19,385 nt of DNA from an uncultured Bacilli bacterium (GCA_944358565.1 CALVRK010000008.1:1-19385); one strand, 5' to 3'; positions 7,429 to 14,748 are shown, counted from the stretch's first letter. A program made the numbers and translations. The notes: a model not told the origin generated them from the letters alone.

Positions 7429-7430
7429 AA

Positions 7431-7958
7431 ATGAAAAAAACAGTTGTTTTACTTTTGATTATTGGAGTATTTTATGTGTTTATATCTGATACTTTAGCTA
7501 AAAATTTAACAATACCTGCTGATGCAATTAGAATAAGAATTATTCCTAATAGTAATTCAGCTTTTGATCAAGATATAAAATTAAAGGTTAAAGATAAATT
7601 AGAAATTACAATGTATGATTTGCTTAAGGATGCGAAGAGTAGTGAAGAAGCAGAAGAGATTATTAAAAATAATTTGGAATTAGTAGATAAAGATGTAAAA
7701 AAAATATTGAGTGAAGAAAAATATGATAAAGGTTATACTATAAATTTTGGTAAAAATTATTTTCCGGAGAAAGAGTATAAGGGAGTTAAGTATGAAGCTG
7801 GTTATTATGAATCACTATTAGTTACTTTGGGTAAAGGTGAAGGAGATAATTGGTGGTGTGTTTTATTTCCACCTTTATGTTTAATTGAAGAAGATGAAAA
7901 TACGGAGGTAGAATATAAATCTATTGTAATGGAATTATTAGAAAAATATTTGTCCTAA
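7431..7958 (+). CDS. spoIIR: Stage II sporulation protein R
   Basis: A 175-residue protein with an N-terminal signal/anchor segment (about 4-24). Family features are IRIRIIPNSNSAFDQDIKLKVKDK near the start and the hallmark NWWCVLFPPLC around 140-150. In Bacillus, SpoIIR is made in the forespore under sigma-F, is exported to the intermembrane space and triggers SpoIIGA processing of pro-sigma-E in the mother cell. Its presence argues that the organism sporulates or descends recently from a spore former. I could not identify a convincing sigma-F promoter. It lies between the AAA ATPase and mntP, 44 bases before mntP. Confidence 0.92.
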   Translation: MKKTVVLLLIIGVFYVFISDTLAKNLTIPADAIRIRIIPNSNSAFDQDIKLKVKDKLEITMYDLLKDAKSSEEAEEIIKNNLELVDKDVKKILSEEKYDKGYTINFGKNYFPEKEYKGVKYEAGYYESLLVTLGKGEGDNWWCVLFPPLCLIEEDENTEVEYKSIVMELLEKYLS

Positions 7959-8002
7959 TATAAAACTATTGCCATAAACTTTTAATAAGAGGTGAAGGGG
8001 TT

Positions 8003-8527
8003 ATGCTACTGGTTTTTTTAATGGCTATTAGTTTAAGTATGGATGCATTTTCTTTAGCTTTAGCTTATGGGACTATAGGAATGAATAATAGGGATAAAGT
8101 TATTTTGTCTTTGGTTGTTGGATTATTTCATTTGGTAATGCCATTACTTGGAATGTTTGTGGGTGAACTTATTTTATCTTTATTTAAGTTTAACGCGGAT
8201 ATTGTTGTTACTATTATTCTATCTTTTATTGGTATTCAAATGATAGTATCTTCATTTAAAAAAGATGAAGAGTTAAAACCTTTAAAATTTAGTGAATTTT
8301 TTCTTTTTGGTTTAGCTGTTAGTATAGATAGCTTTTCACTTGGCATAACTTTACCAAACATGGGAATAAGTACAATAATTTCGCCATTTATTTTTGCTAT
8401 TACGAGTTTTGTTTTTACTTTTGTTGGTTTACTAATTGGTAATAAAATCGAGAAATTATTAGGAAAAATTGCTACGGCGATTGGTGGTTCAATTTTGACG
8501 TTAGTTGGTCTTATTTTTGCCTTATAA
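8003..8527 (+). CDS. mntP: MntP-family manganese efflux pump
   Basis: A 174-residue, almost entirely hydrophobic protein with about six membrane helices arranged as two related halves. Each half carries the expected acidic motif: SMDAFSLAL (D14) and SIDSFSLGI (D109). VGLFHLVMPLLGMFVG matches the MntP core. The family exports Mn2+. Because it follows spoIIR closely, the related sporulation protein YtaF is an alternative, but the length and motifs fit MntP better. The ATG follows GAGGTGAAGGGG. I see no yybP-ykoY type Mn riboswitch in the 44-base leader, so it is probably co-transcribed with spoIIR. Confidence 0.85.
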   Translation: MLLVFLMAISLSMDAFSLALAYGTIGMNNRDKVILSLVVGLFHLVMPLLGMFVGELILSLFKFNADIVVTIILSFIGIQMIVSSFKKDEELKPLKFSEFFLFGLAVSIDSFSLGITLPNMGISTIISPFIFAITSFVFTFVGLLIGNKIEKLLGKIATAIGGSILTLVGLIFAL

Positions 8528-8549
8528 TTGTCAAGAAAGTGCAAAGATA

Positions 8550-8578
8550 TTGGTAAATTTTAAAGAGTGTGTTAAAAT
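8550..8578 (+). promoter_or_regulatory. Possible murA promoter
   Basis: TTGGTA (8550-8555) and TAAAAT (8573-8578) with a 17-base spacer lie in the 70-base gap between mntP and murA. AAAGGTGAT just before the ATG at 8598 is the ribosome binding site. Confidence 0.4.
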
Positions 8579-8597
8579 AAATTGAAAGGTGATTTAT

Positions 8598-9848
8598 ATG
8601 GATAAAATCAAAGTTATTGGCAAGCAAACTTTAAGTGGAAAAATATATATAAGTGGATCTAAGAATAGTGTTGTGTCACTACTTCCAGCAGCTATTCTTT
8701 CTGATGAAGTGGTGATAGAAAAGGTACCACATATTTCTGATGTGGAAAATTTAGAAGAAATTTTAAGATTTTTAAATGTTAAGTTTTCTTTAGAAAGTGG
8801 AACTATTCATATCGATAGTACAGAGATGATCAACAAACCGATTACTGAAGATTATTCTAGTAAACTTAGGGCTTCATATTATTTTATGGGAGCTTTACTT
8901 TCAAAATTTAATAAAGTAGAAATAAGTTTACCTGGTGGATGTCATATTGGGGCAAGGCCAGTTGATTTTCATTTAAAAGGTTTTGAAAAATTAGGTGCAA
9001 AAGTTACGGTTAAAGATAATTCATATGTAATAGAAGCAGATAAATTAAAAGGAACTACTATTGATTTACCTTTTCCTAGTGTTGGAGCGACAGTTAACAT
9101 TTTACTTGCATCCGTCCAAGCTGAAGGTACAACAATTATTAATAATGCGGCCAGTGAACCAGAAATTGGAAATTTGATTGAATTTTTAAATAGTATGGGT
9201 GCGAAAATAAAGGGAATGGATACTAATAGATTAGAAATTATGGGAGTAAAAAAATTATCTGGTGGAAAAGTAAAAGTTATTCCCGACCGAATAGAAGCTG
9301 GAACTTATATTTTAGCTGGAGTTATGAATGGTAAAGATTTAGAAATTTGTGATGTAAGGCCAGATCATTTGACTAGTTTTTTTGAAAAGCTTAAAGAAAT
9401 GGGCTGCGATTTTAAAATAGATGGTGATAAGGTTATTACAAATAAGGTAGATCATTTAAAACCGGTGAATATTGAAACGGCAGTTTATCCTGGTTTTCCA
9501 ACGGATTTACAACAACCGATTACCACTTTACTTTTATTAGCTGATGGCGAAAGTACAGTCAAAGAAATGATATATGAAAATAGATTTCAAAATACGAAAT
9601 ATTTAAATGAGATGGGCGCACATATTATAGTTAATGGTGATACAATTAAGGTGTATGGTCCTACTTCTTTAATTGGAAAACTAGTTAGAACAAGTGATTT
9701 AAGAGCTGGAGCTGCTTTAGTTTTGGCCGCTTTAACGGCAGAGGGTGAGACGACGATTACTGATATAAAACATTTGCTTAGAGGTTATAGCGATTTGATA
9801 AAAAAATTTACTAATGTTGGGGCTAAAATATGGCTTGAAGATGAATAA
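8598..9848 (+). CDS. murA: UDP-N-acetylglucosamine 1-carboxyvinyltransferase
   Basis: A 416-residue MurA, the first committed enzyme of peptidoglycan synthesis, which transfers enolpyruvate from PEP to UDP-GlcNAc. The substrate-binding K22-N23 pair (GSKNSVVSLLPAA) is present, as is the catalytic loop PGGCHIGARPVDFH with Cys115, the residue attacked by fosfomycin. DLRAGAALVLAALTAEG lies near the C-terminus. I chose the ATG at 8598 because AAAGGTGAT precedes it with normal spacing; the in-frame GTG at 8589 lies inside that Shine-Dalgarno. A terminator follows the gene. Many Firmicutes carry two copies (murAA/murAB); this window cannot say which this is. Confidence 0.96.
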   Translation: MDKIKVIGKQTLSGKIYISGSKNSVVSLLPAAILSDEVVIEKVPHISDVENLEEILRFLNVKFSLESGTIHIDSTEMINKPITEDYSSKLRASYYFMGALLSKFNKVEISLPGGCHIGARPVDFHLKGFEKLGAKVTVKDNSYVIEADKLKGTTIDLPFPSVGATVNILLASVQAEGTTIINNAASEPEIGNLIEFLNSMGAKIKGMDTNRLEIMGVKKLSGGKVKVIPDRIEAGTYILAGVMNGKDLEICDVRPDHLTSFFEKLKEMGCDFKIDGDKVITNKVDHLKPVNIETAVYPGFPTDLQQPITTLLLLADGESTVKEMIYENRFQNTKYLNEMGAHIIVNGDTIKVYGPTSLIGKLVRTSDLRAGAALVLAALTAEGETTITDIKHLLRGYSDLIKKFTNVGAKIWLEDE

Positions 9849-9871
9849 AAAAAATTATAATTAATATAGTT

Positions 9872-9895
9872 AAAGTAGATTTAGGTCTACTTTTT
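9872..9895 (+). terminator. Terminator after murA
   Basis: AAAGTAGA (9872-9879) pairs with TCTACTTT (9886-9893) around a six-base loop, followed by a T-run to 9895. Confidence 0.78.
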
Positions 9896-9910
9896 ATTGT
9901 GAGGGGTTTT

Positions 9911-10597
9911 ATGAGAAAAATATTAATTATAGGTTTTGTTTTGCTTTTGATTTTTTTAATTTATTTAGCTAATATGGATAAAAAAGTTTATTATGTGGCT
10001 TTAGGTGATTCGTTAGAAAAAGTTTATTTAGATAATGGGGAAGTTTTTGGTTATTCACATTATATTAAAAATTTTTTGAAAAATAAGGATTTACTTGAAC
10101 GCTATTCTGATGATTTTGCGAAAGTTGATACAAGAAGTACAGATATTATTAATGATATTAATGAAAATAGAAAAGTTAAAACTGCTAAAGGTAGTTTTAG
10201 TTTAAAGAATGCTTTAATCAAAGCAGATTTAGTCACTTTAAATATTAGTAATGAGGATGTTTATGAAAAACTTAGGGATTTTAATATTGTATATAATGAA
10301 GTATACGATTATATTGATGATTTGGCTTATGATTTGGATCGCTTATTTAGTTTGATGAGGGAGTATTGTAAAGAGGATATTGTTTTTATTGGCATTTATA
10401 ATCCCTTTTTTGAAAGTGATAATGAAAATATAAGTGATGTTTTAGATTATTTGAATAAAAAATATAAGGATGTTTGCACGGAATATGATGTGACATATAT
10501 TGATATAAGTGATGTCAATGTAATTTCTAAGGGTACTTTAAAAGAAATAGGAAATAAAGTCGTTATAAATATGAGTAAAAAATTATTTGAGACTTGA
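9911..10597 (+). CDS. Membrane-anchored SGNH/GDSL-like protein, probably degenerate
   Basis: A 228-residue protein with one N-terminal membrane segment (about 4-21) and an extracellular remainder. VALGDSLEKV carries a GDS block I with S34, and FGYSHYIKNFL resembles the following region of bacterial GDSL hydrolases. The block III Asn (usually GxND) appears as LNISNED. The block V DxxH catalytic pair is not visible; the equivalent C-terminal region reads SKGTLKEIGNK. It may therefore have lost esterase activity or the family call may be wrong. The ATG at 9911 follows GAGGGG; the GTG at 9899 overlaps that site and is less likely. The gene lies alone between the murA terminator and rpmE. Confidence 0.6.
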   Translation: MRKILIIGFVLLLIFLIYLANMDKKVYYVALGDSLEKVYLDNGEVFGYSHYIKNFLKNKDLLERYSDDFAKVDTRSTDIINDINENRKVKTAKGSFSLKNALIKADLVTLNISNEDVYEKLRDFNIVYNEVYDYIDDLAYDLDRLFSLMREYCKEDIVFIGIYNPFFESDNENISDVLDYLNKKYKDVCTEYDVTYIDISDVNVISKGTLKEIGNKVVINMSKKLFET

Positions 10598-10622
10598 TTT
10601 TTGGATAGATGTTTGTTAGAAT
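10594..10622 (+). promoter_or_regulatory. rpmE promoter with extended -10
   Basis: TTGATT (10594-10599) overlaps the stop of the preceding gene, and TAGAAT (10617-10622) follows after 17 bases. A TG one base before the -10 makes it an extended -10 element. This predicts a leader of about 50 bases. Confidence 0.6.
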
Positions 10623-10641
10623 ATATTTGCATTAAATTTCT

Positions 10642-10672
10642 ATGACTTGTTTTTAGTCATGGCGGAAGGAGA
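10642..10672 (+). promoter_or_regulatory. Leader hairpin beside the rpmE ribosome binding site
   Basis: ATGACT (10642-10647) pairs with AGTCAT (10655-10660) around a seven-base loop, directly followed by GGCGGAAGGAGAG, which contains the Shine-Dalgarno. The position suits an autogenous ribosomal-protein L31 leader, a known class, but I cannot confirm the consensus from memory. Confidence 0.45.
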
Positions 10673-10679
10673 GATAAGT

Positions 10680-10892
10680 ATGAAAAAAGGTATTCATCCA
10701 GAATTTATGGATACTAAAGTAACTTGTGCTTGCGGTAATACATTTATAGTTAGATCTAATAAACCTGAACTAGAGGTTGAAGTTTGTGATAAATGTCATC
10801 CATTCTTTACTGGTAAACAGGGAACAGTTAAGAAAGCTGGTCAAGTTGAAAAATTCAATAAAAAATATGGATTTACTACAGAAGCTAAATAA
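10680..10892 (+). CDS. rpmE: 50S ribosomal protein L31, zinc-binding type
   Basis: A 70-residue bL31 starting MKKGIHPEF. Four cysteines at 16, 18, 36 and 39 (CAC and CDKC) form the zinc ribbon of the C+ type, which is replaced by a C- paralogue under zinc starvation in many bacteria. It bridges the 50S and 30S subunits near the central protuberance. AAGGAG at 10666-10671 sets the ATG at 10680; an upstream in-frame codon at 10647 lies inside the leader hairpin and is rejected. A terminator overlaps the 3' end. Confidence 0.96.
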   Translation: MKKGIHPEFMDTKVTCACGNTFIVRSNKPELEVEVCDKCHPFFTGKQGTVKKAGQVEKFNKKYGFTTEAK

Positions 10893-10908
10893 TTGGCTTC
10901 TTTTTTTT
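10881..10908 (+). terminator. rpmE terminator
   Basis: GAAGCT (10881-10886) pairs with GGCTTC (10895-10900), with one T-G pair, followed by eight T. The 5' arm is the last codons of rpmE. Confidence 0.85.
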
Positions 10909-11056
10909 AATAAATTTGTCTTTTGTAAATATTACTTAATAAATAATTTATAAAAGTTAGTTTATAGTTGTTTACAAATATATCCTCTGTCTTTTATTTT
11001 TAGTTTATTAACGCAGCCTTTTTAAAAATACCCCACCACCCCAAAAACAATAAACT

Positions 11057-11290
11057 TTGTGTAAAGTGTCCAGTAAAATGATAACATCCCATAAAAGGGT
11101 TATTAATATTTTAATTAAAATAATTAATTCAACAGATGAAGAATATGCAAATGAATGCATTTGTAAGTTAAAGAAAAGAGAGATTTTAAAAGTTAAAAAC
11201 TCTAATTTAAATGATAAGGAAAAATTGAAAATAATAGATGAAATACAAAGAATACCAATATACGAAAAAGGTAAGGGCCTACCAATAGGT
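11057..11290 (+). pseudogene. Reverse transcriptase, 5' fragment, split by the RIT element
   Basis: The frame encodes a segment just before and including the conserved RT motif GKGLPIG. The preceding LIKIINSTDEEYANECICKL and DEIQRIPIYEKGKG resemble the corresponding region of Firmicute RTs of the short, non-group-II-intron type. The first half of an RT, including the fingers and the motif with the first catalytic Asp, is missing, and I see no trace of it in 10909-11056. At 11288-11290 the RT codon GGT runs into the inverted repeat, after which the frame reads YRNYNIM and is no longer RT-like. The remaining frame resumes at 14746. Confidence 0.75.
11284..11290 (+). repeat. Left copy of 7-bp direct repeat at the insertion junction
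   Basis: AATAGGT here recurs at 14742-14748. It spans the RT codons for I-G and is the likely target duplication or crossover core of the element. Confidence 0.7.
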
Positions 11291-11386
11291 TATAGAAACT
11301 ATAATATTATGCAAACAGTTATTATGAAACTGTGTTTTTTATTTTATGAATGAGTTTTTCACTTTACATAACTTGAATGAATAAAA
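11288..11386 (+). repeat. Left terminal inverted repeat of the RIT element
   Basis: It matches the reverse complement of 14619-14717 at 95 of 99 positions, with the outer 60 identical. It contains nested hairpins TTATAG-AAA-CTATAA (11290-11304) and ACAGTT/AACTGT (11315-11333), and the 9-mer TTTACATAA at 11363-11371. Confidence 0.93.
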
Positions 11387-11424
11387 TTAAAAAATTGTCA
11401 CATATTATCAACAAGGTGATATAT

Positions 11425-12651
11425 GTGGATAGATTAAAATTAAAAGAGTTAATAAATACTGCTATTAATAAATTACAAGACGATAAATATCGTAATGATA
11501 CAATTGAAGACTATAAATTCACATGGAAGAAATTTTATGAAATGTGTGAATTATTTAATGTTGAATATTTTGATTATAATATAGCTATGAAATTTTTGGA
11601 AAAATATTATCATATCGATATTAAAAATGGTAAAGGAAGAACACATACTAGAAGAATGAGAGCAATGCATATATTAAACTCTCTTGATAAAAACGAAAAA
11701 ATTGGAATCTATAAAAAAGTTTTAGATAAAAAAATCCCTAATTCTTATAGAGGTGTTTTCAATGAATTTGAAGAATTTTTAATCAAAGAAAAATATGTTC
11801 AATCAACAATTAATGATTTTAAGAATACTTTATGTAAATTCTTTCAATTTTTAAATTTTAATAAAATCGATTCTATCAATAAAGTTAAAATTAATGATAT
11901 TTATAAATTTATTAATTTCATTAATACTAAAAATTATTCGCAAGCGACTGTATATGCAATTAAATATAAACTAAAATATTTTTTTCAATATTTATTTGAA
12001 AATGGAAAATTCAATTATAGTGGCAATGATATCTTTCCACGAATTGCTAAATTCGATAGATTAAAATTACCATCTTATTATTCTATGGATGATATCAATA
12101 AAATTATTGAACAAGTTGATACAAATACAAAAAGAGGTAAAAGAGATTTAGCTATATTGTTGCTTGCCACAGTGTATGGATTAAGAAATTCTGATATTGT
12201 TCATTTAAAAAAAGAAAATATCATTTGGAACCAAAATAAAATCGAATTAATTCAATATAAAACCAAAAGATTGTTAGAATTACCACTAACTGATAATGTT
12301 AAATTTGCTATTTTAGATTATTTGAAAAATGCAAGACCAAATGTGGAAAGTGAATATGTCTTTTTACCCACCAGACCTCCATATAAATATGTTGATATGG
12401 AACATTTCTCTTCATTACATAAATCAATGAGCGATTATGCTAAAAAGGCCGGAGTTTATACTAAAAATAAAAAATTAGGATTACATGCTTTAAGACATAG
12501 TCTAGCTTCTAATATGCTTAAAAACAATATCGATGTTAAAACCATATCAAGTGTTTTAGGACATAGTAGCTGTGATGTAACTAATATATATTTAAATATT
12601 GATATAGATCAATTAAGAAACTTATCATTAGAGGTGAATTTATATGAGTAA
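11425..12651 (+). CDS. Tyrosine recombinase, first of the RIT trio (RitA-like)
   Basis: A 408-residue site-specific recombinase. The N-terminal half is a core-binding, phage-integrase SAM-like region; the C-terminal half is the catalytic domain. The complete catalytic set is visible: R254 (GLRNSD), K281 (KTKR), H354 and R357 (HALRH), H380 (LGHSS) and the nucleophile Y389 (NIYLN). I chose the GTG at 11425 because AAGGTGAT lies just before it. The upstream in-frame ATG at 11377 has no Shine-Dalgarno and lies inside the inverted repeat. The end overlaps the next gene by eight bases (ATGAGTAA). In RIT elements this is the largest recombinase and the three are thought to act together; the division of labour is not known from the sequence. 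Confidence 0.9.
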   Translation: MDRLKLKELINTAINKLQDDKYRNDTIEDYKFTWKKFYEMCELFNVEYFDYNIAMKFLEKYYHIDIKNGKGRTHTRRMRAMHILNSLDKNEKIGIYKKVLDKKIPNSYRGVFNEFEEFLIKEKYVQSTINDFKNTLCKFFQFLNFNKIDSINKVKINDIYKFINFINTKNYSQATVYAIKYKLKYFFQYLFENGKFNYSGNDIFPRIAKFDRLKLPSYYSMDDINKIIEQVDTNTKRGKRDLAILLLATVYGLRNSDIVHLKKENIIWNQNKIELIQYKTKRLLELPLTDNVKFAILDYLKNARPNVESEYVFLPTRPPYKYVDMEHFSSLHKSMSDYAKKAGVYTKNKKLGLHALRHSLASNMLKNNIDVKTISSVLGHSSCDVTNIYLNIDIDQLRNLSLEVNLYE

Positions 12652-13603
12652 AGATTATATTGGACCATTTAAAGAAGTCGCACCTCTTTATATTGAATAT
12701 AAAAGAAGTTTAGGTTATGATGCAATTTCTGAAGAAGGTGAATTGAAAAGATTAGATAAATTCTTTTCTAATAAAGGAATAACAGAAGTTAAGTTAACAA
12801 AAGAAATGATTGAAGAATATTGCATAAGAAGAAAAAACGAAAACCAAGATACACAAAGGCACAGATTATCTCTCGTAAAACAATTTGCGGTATTTTTAAG
12901 TAAATCTGGGTATAAGAATATCTATGTTCACAATATAAAATTAAAAAAAGAAGATTCACAATTCAAACCATATATATATTCACAAGATGAATTAAAAAGA
13001 ATATTTGAATATATCGATGCACATCAATATGATAATAAAAGTATATATGATTTTATATTACCTATATTTATACGTTTCTTATATGGTTGTGGGTTAAGAA
13101 AAAAGGAATTAATTAACCTAACTGAAAATGACATTGATTATATACAAAAAACAATAACTATTAATGATAGTAAATGTCATGTTTCTAGAATTGTTCCTTT
13201 ATCAGACTCTTTATTTGATTCTTACATAAATTATAAGAAAAAACACAATATAAAAAGTAAATATCTTATTTGTAATTCAAAAGGTGAAAAAATTTCGCAT
13301 CATATTACTGAATATTTTCAAAAAATATTAATGAAATTAAATATCAAGCGTCCTGATGGAACACCTCCAAGATTACATGATTTTAGATTTACTTTTGCAG
13401 TTAATGCTTTAGAAAAAATGGAAAAAAATGGACAAGACTTATATACTACATTACCAATTTTAAGTAAATATTTAGGACATAAAAATATAAGTTCAACAGA
13501 ATACTATTTAATGCTTGTTCAAGATTATTTTATAAATATTACATCTAAAGAAGAAAAATATTATTCAGATTTATTAAAAAGTGAGGATATAGATAATGGA
13601 TAA
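12644..13603 (+). CDS. Tyrosine recombinase, second of the RIT trio (RitB-like)
   Basis: A 319-residue recombinase. Catalytic residues are R152 (GCGLRKKE), H245 and R248 (HDFRF), H279 (LGHKN) and the nucleophile in TEYYLML, most likely Y288 by its nine-residue spacing from H279, as in both partners. The catalytic Lys is less clear, in or near INDSKCHVSRIVPL. GAGGTGAATTTAT precedes the ATG. Overlaps of eight bases with both neighbours (ATGAGTAA and ATGGATAA) indicate coupled translation and a fixed stoichiometry. Confidence 0.9.
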   Translation: MSKDYIGPFKEVAPLYIEYKRSLGYDAISEEGELKRLDKFFSNKGITEVKLTKEMIEEYCIRRKNENQDTQRHRLSLVKQFAVFLSKSGYKNIYVHNIKLKKEDSQFKPYIYSQDELKRIFEYIDAHQYDNKSIYDFILPIFIRFLYGCGLRKKELINLTENDIDYIQKTITINDSKCHVSRIVPLSDSLFDSYINYKKKHNIKSKYLICNSKGEKISHHITEYFQKILMKLNIKRPDGTPPRLHDFRFTFAVNALEKMEKNGQDLYTTLPILSKYLGHKNISSTEYYLMLVQDYFINITSKEEKYYSDLLKSEDIDNG

Positions 13604-14609
13604 GAAAAAAGATTTAACTTATTATTTACCAAAGTATTTTGATACAGAATTAAAATGTAACGCAAATTTCTCAGAAAATACAATAATTTCTTATAAATAT
13701 ACTTTTATTTCATTATTACAGTTTATTTCTGAAAAGTTAAAAAAGAAAATTCAAAATATCACATTAAGTAATTTTAATAAGGCAATGATTGAAGAATATT
13801 TAATAAATTTAGAAACAGAAAAATGCAATTCCATCTCTACAAGAAATCAAAGACTGGCAGCAATTAAATCCTTTTTTAATTATTTAGCGAATGAAGATTT
13901 AAAATATATAAATATTTCAAATGGAATATCTGCCATTAAATCCAAAAAAAATATTGATAACACAATAAAATATTTATCAAAAGTAGGTATAAAGGGAATA
14001 TTATCGTTGCCTAATACTTCAACAAATATTGGTGTAAGAGACTTAGCAATTTTAACTTTACTTTATGATAGTGCTTCAAGAGTAGATGAACTAATTTCAT
14101 TAAAATGTTGTGATATTGATTTTATAAAAAAGACAGTGAATTTATATGGTAAAGGTAAAAAACAACGTGTAGTACCATTAATAAGTTCAACAATAAAAAT
14201 TATTGAAAAGTATATGCAAATATACAATTTAAGTGAAAATTCAACTGAATTATTATTTTTTAATAGTAGAAATGAAAAATTAACAAGAATGGGTATTAAT
14301 TATATAATTGAAAAATATGTAAAAATTGCTAAAGAAAACAATCCAATCGAATATCAAATAAAAGTATCTCCACATACATTTAGACACTCTAAAGCAATGC
14401 ATTTATTAGAAAGTGGTGTTAACTTAATCTATATCAGAGACTTTTTAGGGCATTCATCTATTACAACTACAGAAATATATGCTAAAACAAACCCAGAAAT
14501 AAAAAGGAAAGCTATTGAAAAACATTCGGAAAATTTATCTAAAAAAATACATTATTCTGAAAAGGAAAAACAAGATTTATTATCATGGTTAAAACAAAAC
14601 TTAAAGTAA
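13596..14609 (+). CDS. Tyrosine recombinase, third of the RIT trio (RitC-like)
   Basis: A 337-residue protein most like the XerC/XerD-type recombinases. The N-terminal core-binding domain (about 5-115) includes the typical STRNQRLAAIKSFFNYL. Catalytic residues are R162 (SASRVDE), a Lys in the YGKGKKQRVVPL beta-hairpin, H260 and R263 (SPHTFRHSKA), H286 (LGHSS) and the nucleophile Y295 (TEIYAKTNPE). It ends nine bases before the right inverted repeat. Its ATG sits in an eight-base overlap with the previous gene and has GTGAGGAT upstream as a ribosome binding site. Confidence 0.92.
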   Translation: MDKKKDLTYYLPKYFDTELKCNANFSENTIISYKYTFISLLQFISEKLKKKIQNITLSNFNKAMIEEYLINLETEKCNSISTRNQRLAAIKSFFNYLANEDLKYINISNGISAIKSKKNIDNTIKYLSKVGIKGILSLPNTSTNIGVRDLAILTLLYDSASRVDELISLKCCDIDFIKKTVNLYGKGKKQRVVPLISSTIKIIEKYMQIYNLSENSTELLFFNSRNEKLTRMGINYIIEKYVKIAKENNPIEYQIKVSPHTFRHSKAMHLLESGVNLIYIRDFLGHSSITTTEIYAKTNPEIKRKAIEKHSENLSKKIHYSEKEKQDLLSWLKQNLK

Positions 14610-14618
14610 AAATAAAGG

Positions 14619-14717
14619 TTTTATTCATCCAAGTTATGTAAAGTAAAAAACTCAGTTATAAAATAAAAAACACAGTTTCATAATAACTGTTTGCATAATA
14701 TTATAGTTTCTATAACC
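14619..14717 (-). repeat. Right terminal inverted repeat of the RIT element
   Basis: Reverse complement of 11288-11386 with four mismatches, all in the inner 40 bases. It contains the same nested hairpins, and TTATGTAAA at 14634-14642. Confidence 0.93.
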
Positions 14718-14718
14718 A

Positions 14719-14744
14719 ATTTTATGTAAATATTTACATAAAAT
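14719..14744. repeat. 26-bp perfect palindrome at the right end of the RIT element
   Basis: Two perfectly complementary 13-base arms (ATTTTATGTAAAT and its reverse complement) lie between the right inverted repeat and the resumed RT frame; there is no counterpart at the left end. Each arm includes the 9-mer TTTACATAA also found once in each terminal inverted repeat. The size and symmetry resemble a tyrosine-recombinase core site. Confidence 0.85.
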
Positions 14745-14748
14745 AGGT
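14742..14748 (+). repeat. Right copy of 7-bp direct repeat at the insertion junction
   Basis: AATAGGT, identical to 11284-11290. GGT at 14746-14748 is the Gly codon of the restored GLPIGNMTSQ RT motif. Confidence 0.7.

Larger units (their letters stand above)
11288..14741 (+). mobile_element. Recombinase-in-trio (RIT) element
   Basis: Three consecutive same-strand tyrosine recombinase genes with short overlaps lie between 99-bp terminal inverted repeats (11288-11386 and 14619-14717). This gene trio, in the size order about 408, 319 and 337 residues, is the defining layout of RIT elements. There are no cargo genes. The right side has an additional 26-bp palindrome between the inverted repeat and the target. 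Joining 11284-11290 to the matching repeat at 14742-14748 removes 3458 bp and restores an RT reading frame, which fixes the boundaries to within the seven shared bases. All three recombinases have complete catalytic sets and the repeats have four mismatches in 99, so the element is recent and may be active. Confidence 0.88.

Noticed and set aside
8589..8597. Upstream GTG start for murA
   Set aside because: This GTG is part of the AAAGGTGAT ribosome binding site; the ATG at 8598 gives the usual MurA N-terminus and places the catalytic Cys at 115.
11022..11046. C-rich stretch (ACCCCACCACCCC) before the RT fragment
   Set aside because: It stands out by composition in AT-rich DNA, but I find no repeat, hairpin or motif that gives it a function; possibly junk left by deletion of the RT 5' half.
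11377..11424. ATG start for the first recombinase at 11377
   Set aside because: It lies in the terminal inverted repeat and has no Shine-Dalgarno; GTG at 11425 has AAGGTGAT in front.
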